The notes under the pieces were generated by a model. It saw only the letters and a program-made list of their open reading frames with translations. It did no database searches and was not told the DNA's origin. From PoT sp049331405 (lineage in GTDB: Bacteria; Planctomycetota; Planctomycetia; Isosphaerales; Isosphaeraceae), in NCBI RefSeq assembly GCF_049331405.1, contig NZ_CP186274.1, positions 2,170,001 to 2,234,000 of the forward strand: 64,000 nt of DNA. The letters are read 5' to 3'. This document shows positions 28,601 to 36,157 of this stretch, one piece after another. Every line of letters begins with the position of its first letter. Position 1 is the first letter of the stretch. The position numbers were made by a program, and so were the translations under genes.

Positions 28601-31600
28601 CCTTCGTGGACCTTCCAGGCCTGGTTGAATTCGTCCTGCTCGTCGGCGTCGAGGTGGCGTAAGAGCCTGGCCGTCCGGACCTGGAGCCGATGATCGCCGT
28701 GAATGAGCATCTCGGCCAGGGCATCGACGGTCCCCTCCGTGACCTTCCACGCCGGCCTGTCGCCCCTGTCGTTCACGAGGCCCGCCACGAAGCTCGCGAA
28801 GGTGTTCGTATCGGCAAGAGCCTCGATCGCCCTGGCGGCGACCAGTCGAAGGCGGGGCGGGCGGCTGGAGAGGCAGGCCAGCGCCCTGGTCGCCGCGCCA
28901 TTGGGGTCCTTCCACTCCCGCATCAGCATCAATAGCAGGGCACGATTGCGGACCTTTTCATTGGTGTCGTCGAGGAAGACGATGAGCCGATCCTCGCCGG
29001 CCTTGCCGAGCGACAATGCCGCGGCGATCTGCCCGCCGACCGAGATGATCTTGCCCCCGGCGTCGGAGAAGACGAGGGACGCCACGGACGCATCGCCCAG
29101 GCAGGCCATCCCGTACGCCGCCCTATAGCGGACCTCCGGATCCGAGTGCTGCAAGGCCTGACGCAGGCTATCCGTCCGATCCGGCGTTGAGACCCTCGCC
29201 AGCGCCAGGGCCGACTCCTTGCGCAAGCCGGCGTGGGGACTGTCGAGCGCCGGGATCAAATGGGGCAAGGCGGCCGGATCACCAAGCTCTCCGAGCCCAT
29301 CGAAGGCCGACTCGGCCAGTTTGAGCCAGTCGGCCTGGCGTTCCTTCTCCTCGGGCTCGGGGGCCGTCACCAGGGCGAGGAGTGGCCCGAAGGCTCGGGA
29401 GTCGCCGTGCCTCGCGAAAGCTTTTGCCGCGCGCAGTCGGACGTCGGGGTGGGCGTTGGCGAGGGCCTCCGTCAGAGCCGGCAAGGCATCGGCGTCGACC
29501 AATGAGTCCAACGCGGCACGCCGGACGGCCTTGTCCTCATCGTCGAGCGCCCGGACGAGCAGCGCCTGGGCGGCGGCCGTCCGCTTCTTGATGAGGCCCT
29601 CGACCGCCTTCATCCGGAGATCGGGGTAGCGGGAGCCGAGGGCGGCGTCGAGGAATTCCAGCCCCTTGGTCTTCTTGAGCGAGAAGGCGAACGCCTCGCC
29701 TCGGAGACCGGGATCGGCGTCGTTGAAGAACTCCAGAAGCAGATCCAGGCCCCAGGGCTCGGCGACCTGGGCGATGACTTCGTTGAGGACCTCGCGCCTG
29801 ACGTCCGAGTGGATGCTCTGCTTCACGAACCGCAAGGTGCCCGCCGCGCCGCCGGCGAGTTGCAGCCCGAGGATCGACTTGAAGGCCTCGGTTCGGATGG
29901 CCGGGAAGCTATCGTTGAGGACGCGGGCGAGGAGTTGCGTCGCGACGTCTCCCCCCGGAGTCTTGCGGACCTCCGCGACGAGCGCCTGCAAGCCTCGACG
30001 GCGGATGTCTTCATGCGTGGCATTCAGCCCCGACTCGGCGGCGAGGAGCGGCGTATCGCGATGGAGCCGGGCGAGCGCCGTGAAGGCCGCGTCGCGGACC
30101 TCGGCGTCCTTGTCATGGAGCAGGGACTTGAGCCGCTCGACGGCCCGAGGGTCGTCGAGGGCGGCCATGGCCCGGCAAACCTCCGCCCTCGCCGATTTGT
30201 CGTCCTCACGGCTGAGTTGGAGCAGGAGCCCGAATGCCCGAGGATCTCCCACGGTCGCGAGGCCGCGTGCACCCCGCAAGCATGTATCCAACGATTGCGC
30301 CGCGGAGGCCTGGAGCAGTGGCTCGACATCGGCTCCCTCGAGCGCGATATCGGCAGCCTTTCCTTTCGACTTCTTCGCGTCCTTCTCGGCCGGAGCCGAG
30401 GCCGGGGTCGCGGTCGTCCCTTCCAATTCCGCCAGCTGGCGTTGCAACTCGGGATCGCGAGTGCGGAGGGCCTGGAGCAGTCGCGGCCTCGTGTGCAGTG
30501 CGAGGAGGAACGCCGCCTGCCGGAGGCCGGGGTCGGCATCGTCGGAGGCCCGCCGGAGGGCCGATTGGACGGACGAGTCCTCGATCAGGCCACGTCGGAA
30601 GAGACGCACGAGGGCACCCCGGCGGACGTCGGCATACTTCGAACCGAGTGCAATCAGGTTCGCCTCGGGAGACTTCGAATCGTAGGCCGATTCGAGGGCA
30701 TTCAGCGCAGCGATCCGAACCTCGGAGGTCTTCGAGTCAAGCGCCTTGATCAGCCGGGAGAGAGCCTGATCGTCCTTCTTCGCCAGCGGCTCGAGGGCGG
30801 CGATGGCGAGCTTGCCGACGTCGGCCTTCTCGACTTTCAGTGCGAGGTCGATCGGCCTGAGGTTGGTCTCTCCCAGGTGGCGGCGGAGCCCCTTGAAGCT
30901 CGCGACCCGCACGGCCTCGTCGTAGTAGCCGAGCGTGCCTTCGAGGAGCGCCGGCACCCTGGGATGGTCCGAGGCCGCGAGCAACTCGGCCGCCATGAGG
31001 CGGAGCGCGTGATCGGAGTCGGCCGTCTGTGCGGCGATCAACTCGATGGCCTGAGCATCGCCGAAGCCGGCGAGGGCTTTTAGCTCGGCCTCACGCCGAG
31101 GCGCCTCCGGCTGCGAGAGCTCGTGCTTGGCGCGGGCGTAGGCGTCATAGATCCGTTGGGTACATTCGCCGATCTTGCCCGAGGCATCGAGCGGGAAGAC
31201 GCGCAGGGTGTTGTCGTCGCAGGCGGCGACAAGCCTCGGGCGCTCGTGGACGGTGGCGATCGCCAGGGCCACGACCCGGCCGACGCCGTCCTTGATCGTG
31301 GCCGGCTTGACGCCACCGACCCTCGGCCAGGACTTGATCGTGCCGTCGCGGCTGCCGGAATAAAGCCGCTCGCCCGGCCCCCAGATCAGGGCCGAGATCA
31401 TGTCCGTGTGGTTGTTGCCGCGGCCCTTGTCCTCGGGCTCGAGCTTACCCCGGGCGTGAGTCGAGAGCAGCTTCTGGTCGGCCCCGCACGAGAAGAATCG
31501 GAGGTCGTCCGGCTCGAAGAGGATGGCGGTCACCGCCCCCTCGTGCAGCTTCCCCTGGGCGCTGAGGAGGAACTCGTCCTTGCCCTCGGCGTCGAAGACG

Positions 31601-32067
31601 GCCACGTTCCCCTTGCTCGTGCCGGCGGCGAGCCAGCGACCCGCCGGGGCGACGGCCAGGCAGGTCCCCGGCTCTCCCAGATCAAGGCTCTGGAGCGTCT
31701 TGCCGTCCTTCTTCGACAGGATGAGCACCTGCGAACCGACGAGTGCGGCCAGCCGGCCGTCGGCCAGTGGCGCGAGGGCCTGGACCGTTTCCTGAAGCTG
31801 AGGGCCTCTCGGTTTCGGCGTCCCGGAAACGACCTCGTAGACCTGATGTTCGCCCCCGGACAGCCAGAGGCCTTCGCCGTCGGCGACGAGCGCGGTGCCA
31901 CCTTTGGGGAGCGTCTCGACGGAGAGGGCCAGCGTATCCGCATCGAGGCGGTAGAAGCCGCCGGCCTGGCCCTCGGGGTGCGTGGTGACGAAGGCGAGCG
32001 AGCCGCCGACGCCGACCAGGGCCCGGATCTCACCTCGGTAGGTGAGGTACTTCTCGGTGGCGCTCAA
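25669..32067 (-). CDS. Giant WD40-like/HEAT-repeat protein of the retron operon
   Basis: A 2132-residue protein. Residues about 1-320 are WD40-like beta-propeller blades (for example HEGAVTAILFEPDDLRFFSCGADQKLL and HTDMISALIWGPGERLYSGSRDGTIKSW, quoted in part). From about 350 to the end it is an almost unbroken chain of HEAT/armadillo repeats of the PBS-lyase type, with recurring units such as HPDVRLRAAKAFARHGD, DPEVRYRAAYGMACLGD and DAEVRDAAFTALARL. A short Ala/Lys/Pro linker interrupts near residue 560. No catalytic motif was seen. Such solenoids act as scaffolds. It overlaps both neighbours by 4 bp (ATGA), so stoichiometric, coupled translation with the BRCT/HEAT and SWIM-WGR proteins is expected. 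The tail is Lys/Ala-rich. Confidence 0.88.
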   Translation of the reverse strand: MSATEKYLTYRGEIRALVGVGGSLAFVTTHPEGQAGGFYRLDADTLALSVETLPKGGTALVADGEGLWLSGGEHQVYEVVSGTPKPRGPQLQETVQALAPLADGRLAALVGSQVLILSKKDGKTLQSLDLGEPGTCLAVAPAGRWLAAGTSKGNVAVFDAEGKDEFLLSAQGKLHEGAVTAILFEPDDLRFFSCGADQKLLSTHARGKLEPEDKGRGNNHTDMISALIWGPGERLYSGSRDGTIKSWPRVGGVKPATIKDGVGRVVALAIATVHERPRLVAACDDNTLRVFPLDASGKIGECTQRIYDAYARAKHELSQPEAPRREAELKALAGFGDAQAIELIAAQTADSDHALRLMAAELLAASDHPRVPALLEGTLGYYDEAVRVASFKGLRRHLGETNLRPIDLALKVEKADVGKLAIAALEPLAKKDDQALSRLIKALDSKTSEVRIAALNALESAYDSKSPEANLIALGSKYADVRRGALVRLFRRGLIEDSSVQSALRRASDDADPGLRQAAFLLALHTRPRLLQALRTRDPELQRQLAELEGTTATPASAPAEKDAKKSKGKAADIALEGADVEPLLQASAAQSLDTCLRGARGLATVGDPRAFGLLLQLSREDDKSARAEVCRAMAALDDPRAVERLKSLLHDKDAEVRDAAFTALARLHRDTPLLAAESGLNATHEDIRRRGLQALVAEVRKTPGGDVATQLLARVLNDSFPAIRTEAFKSILGLQLAGGAAGTLRFVKQSIHSDVRREVLNEVIAQVAEPWGLDLLLEFFNDADPGLRGEAFAFSLKKTKGLEFLDAALGSRYPDLRMKAVEGLIKKRTAAAQALLVRALDDEDKAVRRAALDSLVDADALPALTEALANAHPDVRLRAAKAFARHGDSRAFGPLLALVTAPEPEEKERQADWLKLAESAFDGLGELGDPAALPHLIPALDSPHAGLRKESALALARVSTPDRTDSLRQALQHSDPEVRYRAAYGMACLGDASVASLVFSDAGGKIISVGGQIAAALSLGKAGEDRLIVFLDDTNEKVRNRALLLMLMREWKDPNGAATRALACLSSRPPRLRLVAARAIEALADTNTFASFVAGLVNDRGDRPAWKVTEGTVDALAEMLIHGDHRLQVRTARLLRHLDADEQDEFNQAWKVHEGRFAKELTGLRDQSKTRKKVPLQYDSGQFQDLSFGAYVGLVREQASPKGKGQAGTPDQQAIKVRQSALAHLLTLAWVDARHARSALPVFVQALGDPNQAVRFQAFEQAKALGMSPSALAAEALASGHVDLGIKGLELLTGGASEAEGQAVLEQAMLTRKDDLALEAARLLAARLGPVAVGIKALEAVNNQLRLEGVNWLAAGYDNDPAAQKALRQALESRYGAIREAAAYELATKKDPVAYDALVTLLTSANEPKAQRRVIQAIESLGDPRGADALLDRVANDPAGTALADDLIRAAGRFRAEGIAERLLTLVEKDPKRRDVAFTALVMVSGYDQHIGDPEDESVDDQWLRHQHPRKDAVLARMLDRLSAPGDAKLVLQLIGGARWAKGTVVDAPLAALAIHPNDDVRRDVLEALSWRLRKRGGDAEPLRKALGHRDPASQFIAAEGLALARLPDGLNVLLASIDFATDLDDRRRAVLAIGELADERALETLLKLAGEAGHALQEPAAEAIGHLGKSAHAERIFELLERQARGDDGVALAAIRGLRWLNNRAGWQLIRAKADDDDCSFQGEALWLLRFNDDPATRDLFLKRLAVAPAWGWDSKATAVSVLEGARQVFGPDSLEPDYAILQNPNIQYIQFVQGLDQILERVRRDGQPSRIFKILPRCTDQIRDDLRGCLLNRADLPIAEAKDALESPDASTATLAALVLGRAGDRASGAASTIAAAIGRWQEAWDEKWASLSGDHQRNAPASHQLTNLLTPCLRGLVWAAGRVGGSEKVLETVSLTRPEVAEYRPIRREAVLALAKKGAGAPAIKALEAASLVGDAETRAIAAQAVGRLAPAKAESLAEKLLTDAVGFRRLTLDAKVVVEPVLRAAAKQAHYQGVVLPSLIDRGEVATLTSVLEDKTLSEAARQGALEGLGAMALEAAEAVLRKVGSDEKEDEDIRKAAWRSLRRSKRARAKPIKAKADANAKAEVKL

Positions 32068-35000
32068 GACTCACCCCCTCGCTCGATCCGTTTCAGTTCG
32101 GGGTGGAGATGCCGGAGCCGGGTTACGGCCACGAGGCAGGCGTCGCGCTCGCTCCGACCTCGGGACACCATGAACTCCTCGACCAGCGGCAGCACCCCCC
32201 GGGCGAAGTCGACATCCTCGATCGCCAGGTCGCGCATCGTGTCGATCAACGCGAGCTTGGCCTTGCGGGCGGCGAGCGGCTTGATGCGTTCGCTCGCGCC
32301 TTCGCCGCTATCCTGACGCTTCTCGGGCCTCGGCGGCGGGAGCTCGAAGAGGGTCCTACGGAGGAAGTACCAGAGGTCCTGCGAAGCCGCCGGCCGACTT
32401 TCGGGCCTGGCCGGAGGACCGGTGCCCAGCACCTCGGCCCGAGCCGCCGCCTTCTTGGCCGCGGCCGCGATGGAAGGCGCCGGGGGAATGTACGGCTTCC
32501 AATCGTCGGTGATCCCTCGATCGCGGTAGAGGGACCAGAGGGTCCGGATCACGAACGCTCGCACGCGACGGTCGGGGCTCTCCGTCAGGCGGAAGAGTTC
32601 CTCGGGGAGCCGGAACCGCGGCGATCGCTCGATGAGTCGGATCCCCAGGGCGCGAGTCGACTCGTCGGCCGACTCGCAGAAGCGGAAGACGGCAGCCGGA
32701 CCGAGCTTCTCGGGATCGATGCGGAACCTTCGATTCTCGGGGAGGTTCTCGGCGAGCAGGGCCTCGGCCACGAAGCCGCGGACGTCCGCGAAAGGGCTCT
32801 CGGCCAGGCGGACCAGATCCTCCGAGGAGGGAGCCCACCGCGCCAATTCCCATCGACCCAGTTCGAGCGCCAGGTCCCGGAGGGGTTTGCGGGTCTCCCG
32901 GAAGAGGGGCTCGACCCGTTCGAAGGTCAGGAATTCGGCGGGAATCTCCGAGCCAGGATCGACCGGGCGATCGGTCTCGGCCAGGGCGATGTCGGGGTGG
33001 TGGCGGCGGATGTACTTGATCGCGAACTGGGAGAGAGGAGCGTCCGACGGGCCTCCGGCTCCGGCCATCTCCCAGAGCCGCAGGGCACCGTCGAGCGACG
33101 AGCCCTCGGTCGCCTGGGTTGTCTGCCCGGCGAGCATCTTCAGGAACGCGGTCTCTGAAATGATCTTGATGTTCGCACCGGCCGCGTTCAGTTCCTCCCC
33201 TTTGACCTGCTTCGACCCCTTCTTGCCGTGGCCGTAGAGGGAGGAACCCTCATCGCCGATGACGAGATAGTGCAGCTTGTTGGTCACGCCCGAGGCCACC
33301 GCACCGCCGAGCTTGCGGACGTTGTCCTCCGCCTCCTTGCGCTGCATGGTGGCCATCTTACCCGTGAACAGGAACGAGGCCCCGCCGAGGTTCACCGCGG
33401 CGGCAGGCGCCACGGAGGTCGAAGAGGCCGCGGCCGGCTCGGGGGACTTCGGCGCGAAGTCGGCGGGGCTGAACCCCTTGATCATCGTGTCGACGGCGAA
33501 ATTGTGGTATCGAGACTCGGATCGGCTGGCCAGCTTGAGGAGCCATTCGAACCCGAGTTCGGCCGGCGAGAATCGGCGGACGTCGCGCAACCAGCCCAGG
33601 ACCTTCTCCGAGAAATCCTCGTCGAATGACAGGGTCCGAGCCCAGTTGGGCCCCTCGTGCCGAAGTGACGCGAGCCAGGGGTCCGCATCCCAGTCGGGGT
33701 GATAGGCGAGGGCCCTGAGGAACTCGAGTCCGAGGCCCTGTGCCTTGAGCCGCCCCTCCTCGATCCAGCCGACGACGTAGGGGCGCGTCAGGGGTCGAAG
33801 GACCATCGTCCTGAGCGCATTCTGGCCGATCGACCCGAGGTCGAACTTCACGAGTTGGGTCGAAGCAAAGTCGATGACCTGCGGGGTGAAGTGCCCCTGG
33901 CGTCGGTCGGCTTCGTCGATCAAGTCGATGAAGTATTGGGAGCCGAGGGTGGCGACGGGGTGGGTCTGGAGCAGGAGCGTCTGGATGAACTGGAACGCCC
34001 CAGGATTCACCGCGTAGAGCCGATCCGCGAACCAGGCCGGCGTGAGTTCCTTCGTGCCGAAGTGCTTCCGGAGGATTGTTCCGGCGAGGTCATAGCCGTG
34101 GTTCGACTCGAGCAGGCGCCCCCAGGCCTCGAGTCCCACCTCTTTTCGGGCGTCGCGCGACTGGAGGAGGTCCGACGCGAGTTTGCGGACGTCCGCCTCA
34201 CGGTTGTCAGCCAGGCGGATCAATTCCTCGATGGAGAGGTCGCGGGCGTGAGTGCGGGCGTAGTCGGCGGCATAAGTTCGGGCGGCGGTTGAGGGCGAAT
34301 CGAACAACCTCAGCACGGCGTCATGGAGCCCGAGCGAGCGGAAGGCCGCCTGCTCGAAGCGTGGGACGTTGTTCAGGACCCAGATGACGAATTCGTCGAC
34401 GGGGCCGCTGCCGACGCCGATCAGGCGGGCCACCCAGCCCGGCTCGACCTCGCGAAGCGAGGCGCGGAAATCCGACTTCAACGCATCGGCCGCGAACCGC
34501 CGAACCTGATCCGACTTCGCGCGTTCGAGCAGGTCGAAGAGGGGGCGCGGGGTCCGCTTCCAGAGGTCGGCGTAGGCCCGATACTTCAGGAGGTCCGACG
34601 TGGATTTGGTGAGGTGGAAGTTGGAGCGGTCGTATTCGCCCGTCTCGTGGAAGAAAATATGATTGGCGACGAGAGTCTGCTTCCAGGACGTCGAATCGTC
34701 ATAGCGAGCAAGCACATCGGCACAAGCGTCGGCGTAGCAGGCGGGGCGAAGCCTCGCGATCCGCCGGAGGTTACGCCAGGCCCGCCTTCTTAGATAAGAG
34801 AGGGTGAGGTCGCCGACCTCGCAGCCGGCATACCGGCTCGCCATGGCCGAGTCGATTCGAGAGGCCAGCGCCCCGAAGACCTCGGTATCGTCGCGAGCCT
34901 CGGCGTCCTTGAAGACCCGCTTCAAGGCCCGCCAGGGGCCGTAGTTGAGCGGGACGGTGGCGATGATCTCGAGCAGGCAAGTCCGGGCGAAAGGCCCGTT

Positions 35001-35312
35001 ATCCTCCCAGAGGATGCCGACGATCTCGTGGAGACGGAGCCGCTCGGGCAGAGGAACCTCGGCGTCCGGGGATTCGAGCGACTTCAACTGCTCGACGCGA
35101 AAGTGTCGTTGTTCGTCGGGGGTCTTCGTCCTGAAGAACGTCTTGCTGCGGATCTCCGCGAGGAATTTCTGGAAGGTAGGAGCCCCTTCGCGAGGAGGCG
35201 TCTTGGGCTCCTCGAGGCTCTGCCCGGCGAGTTGTTGGACGAGGGTGGGCAGGCCCGGGTCGTTCGATTCCCAGGCGCGACGGACGTCATCCAGGCGAAG
35301 GCGAGTCGACAC
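32064..35312 (-). CDS. BRCT-domain and HEAT-like solenoid protein of the retron operon
   Basis: A 1082-residue protein, first gene of the retron operon. Most of it is helical and repeat-like (for example READVRKLASDLLQSRDARKE and SPDRRVRAFVIRTLWSLYRDRG), consistent with HEAT-like repeats. A BRCT domain lies at about 639-727: GASFLFTGKMATMQRKEAE, VRKLGGAVASGVTNKLHYLV and the C-terminal helix ETAFLKMLAG; bacterial BRCT domains (as in LigA) recognise DNA ends or nicks. GAGG lies upstream of the ATG at 35312. The msr-msd RNA genes begin 110 bp upstream. No nuclease motif was recognised. I infer a large sensing or guarding complex with the WD40/HEAT and SWIM-WGR proteins. Confidence 0.85.
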   Translation of the reverse strand: MSTRLRLDDVRRAWESNDPGLPTLVQQLAGQSLEEPKTPPREGAPTFQKFLAEIRSKTFFRTKTPDEQRHFRVEQLKSLESPDAEVPLPERLRLHEIVGILWEDNGPFARTCLLEIIATVPLNYGPWRALKRVFKDAEARDDTEVFGALASRIDSAMASRYAGCEVGDLTLSYLRRRAWRNLRRIARLRPACYADACADVLARYDDSTSWKQTLVANHIFFHETGEYDRSNFHLTKSTSDLLKYRAYADLWKRTPRPLFDLLERAKSDQVRRFAADALKSDFRASLREVEPGWVARLIGVGSGPVDEFVIWVLNNVPRFEQAAFRSLGLHDAVLRLFDSPSTAARTYAADYARTHARDLSIEELIRLADNREADVRKLASDLLQSRDARKEVGLEAWGRLLESNHGYDLAGTILRKHFGTKELTPAWFADRLYAVNPGAFQFIQTLLLQTHPVATLGSQYFIDLIDEADRRQGHFTPQVIDFASTQLVKFDLGSIGQNALRTMVLRPLTRPYVVGWIEEGRLKAQGLGLEFLRALAYHPDWDADPWLASLRHEGPNWARTLSFDEDFSEKVLGWLRDVRRFSPAELGFEWLLKLASRSESRYHNFAVDTMIKGFSPADFAPKSPEPAAASSTSVAPAAAVNLGGASFLFTGKMATMQRKEAEDNVRKLGGAVASGVTNKLHYLVIGDEGSSLYGHGKKGSKQVKGEELNAAGANIKIISETAFLKMLAGQTTQATEGSSLDGALRLWEMAGAGGPSDAPLSQFAIKYIRRHHPDIALAETDRPVDPGSEIPAEFLTFERVEPLFRETRKPLRDLALELGRWELARWAPSSEDLVRLAESPFADVRGFVAEALLAENLPENRRFRIDPEKLGPAAVFRFCESADESTRALGIRLIERSPRFRLPEELFRLTESPDRRVRAFVIRTLWSLYRDRGITDDWKPYIPPAPSIAAAAKKAAARAEVLGTGPPARPESRPAASQDLWYFLRRTLFELPPPRPEKRQDSGEGASERIKPLAARKAKLALIDTMRDLAIEDVDFARGVLPLVEEFMVSRGRSERDACLVAVTRLRHLHPELKRIERGGES

Positions 35313-35380
35313 GACGCATTGCCTCGTTACGGGAGATTCTTTGCCGCCGAGGGAGAACGATCCGCGACCGAAGATTCAAG

Positions 35381-35414
35381 AGCAGGCTGGCCCAAGACCT
35401 TGAGCCAGCCTGCT
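35381..35414 (-). terminator. Terminator hairpin after retron RNA copy 1
   Basis: An 11-bp perfect stem (arms 35381-35391 and 35404-35414, 12-nt loop), starting 8 bases after the a2 end of ncRNA copy 1 in the minus direction. A hairpin sits at the equivalent place in copy 2, so each RNA gene seems to carry its own terminator; the copy-1 hairpin also lies between the RNA and the protein operon. Confidence 0.6.
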
Positions 35415-35422
35415 CTCATAGA

Positions 35423-35668
35423 CCTGGGAGGGTCATCTACCACGAGACCTGGGACATCGAAGGCTCTCCGGCCCGCCGCCCGGGAGGCCCCCGGTAAATT
35501 ACCGGAACCCCGATCGGCGGGGTTGTTCCAGGCCCGGCAATTTACCGGGGGCCTCCCGGACGATAGCGGGCCTGAAACAGCCTTCGTTGTGATGCATGAA
35601 CAGCCGAACGCTCAGGCGGCGCAACGCCGCCCCGGTGCAGAGCACCAAGCTAGACCTGTCCTCCCAGG
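35423..35668 (-). ncRNA. Retron msr-msd RNA, copy 1 (proximal)
   Basis: Read on the minus strand from 35668: a1 arm CCTGGGAGG (35660-35668), then TAGC (35649-35652) whose G at 35650 is the candidate branching guanosine, then three short-loop msr hairpins: 35634-35646 (5 bp, 3-nt loop), 35615-35631 (7 bp, 3-nt loop) and 35569-35582 (TTT loop, one bulge). The msd is a 26-bp stem (35480-35505 with 35534-35559, one G:U pair) capped by a 28-nt structured loop. The a2 arm CCTCCCAGG (35423-35431) is the exact complement of a1. This is the full architecture of retron RNA, directly upstream of an operon encoding a retron RT. Confidence 0.9.
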
Positions 35669-35700
35669 AATACCGCTGACAATCGCAACCAACGAGAGTT

Positions 35701-35707
35701 TTGTACA
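35701..35707 (-). promoter_or_regulatory. Conserved TTGTACA element upstream of RNA copy 1
   Basis: TTGTACA (TGTACAA on the minus strand) occurs 32 bases before a1 here and again at 36151-36157, about 20 bases before the a1 of copy 2. The surrounding sequence is otherwise poorly conserved, so it may be part of the promoter or a regulator site shared by the two RNA genes. Confidence 0.35.
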
Positions 35708-35824
35708 CCACGCGGGCGAGCGATGCAAGGCCTCAGCTCGAGGCTTTCCAGTCGACCCTCAGCACGTGATTGGATGACCCTCGTGTTGAACCCAATCGTC
35801 GTTGCGAGTCTCTGGGGAAAGAGT

Positions 35825-35862
35825 GGGGAGGCCGAGACGAAGCGAACCCGCTCGGCCTCCCC
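35825..35862 (-). terminator. Terminator hairpin after retron RNA copy 2
   Basis: A 12-bp perfect GC-rich stem (arms 35825-35836 and 35851-35862, 14-nt loop), directly abutting the a2 arm of ncRNA copy 2 and followed on the minus strand by a short T-rich tail. It separates the two RNA genes into independent transcripts. Confidence 0.6.
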
Positions 35863-36131
35863 TTTGATCGCATCTCCGTGGGATCATCTACCACGAGACC
35901 TGGGACATCGAAGGCTCTCCGGCCCGCCGCCCGGGAGTGCCCTGGCGCATTCGAGGAACCCCGATCGGCGGGGTTGTTCCAGGCCCTCGAATGCGCCAGG
36001 GCACTCCCGGGCGATAGCGGGCCTGAAACAGCCTTCGTTGTGACGCATGAACAGCCGAACGCTCAGGCGGCGCAACGCCGCCCCGGTGCAGAGCACCAAG
36101 CTAGACCTGTCCCCTCGGAATTACGATCAAA
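35863..36131 (-). ncRNA. Retron msr-msd RNA, copy 2 (distal)
   Basis: Same design as copy 1. a1 starts at 36131 with TTTGATCG (36124-36131), complementary to a2 CGATCAAA (35863-35870), with further partial pairing inward to about 21 positions. TAGC is at 36100-36103 (candidate branching G at 36101). msr hairpins are at 36085-36097, 36066-36082 and 36020-36033, identical to copy 1. The msd stem is 26 bp and perfect (35931-35956 with 35985-36010), with the same 28-nt loop (35957-35984). Compared with copy 1, nine stem pairs differ and all nine are compensated on the other arm; a1/a2 also differ yet remain complementary. Outside these parts the copies are almost identical. Confidence 0.9.
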
Positions 36132-36150
36132 CTCGCAATAACCGCATTCC

Positions 36151-36157
36151 TTGTACA
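36151..36157 (-). promoter_or_regulatory. Conserved TTGTACA element upstream of RNA copy 2
   Basis: Second occurrence of the heptamer found upstream of RNA copy 1, in a similar position relative to the a1 arm. Confidence 0.35.

Noticed and set aside
35499..36099. Small frames of 70-71 codons inside the retron RNA units
   Set aside because: They lie in structured RNA and differ between copies only where the stem changes, so RNA pairing explains the sequence better than coding.
35423..36131. Reading the paired hairpin units as inverted repeats of a transposon or REP elements
   Set aside because: They are direct, not inverted, copies; stems covary; and each has a1/a2, TAGC and short msr hairpins beside a retron RT.
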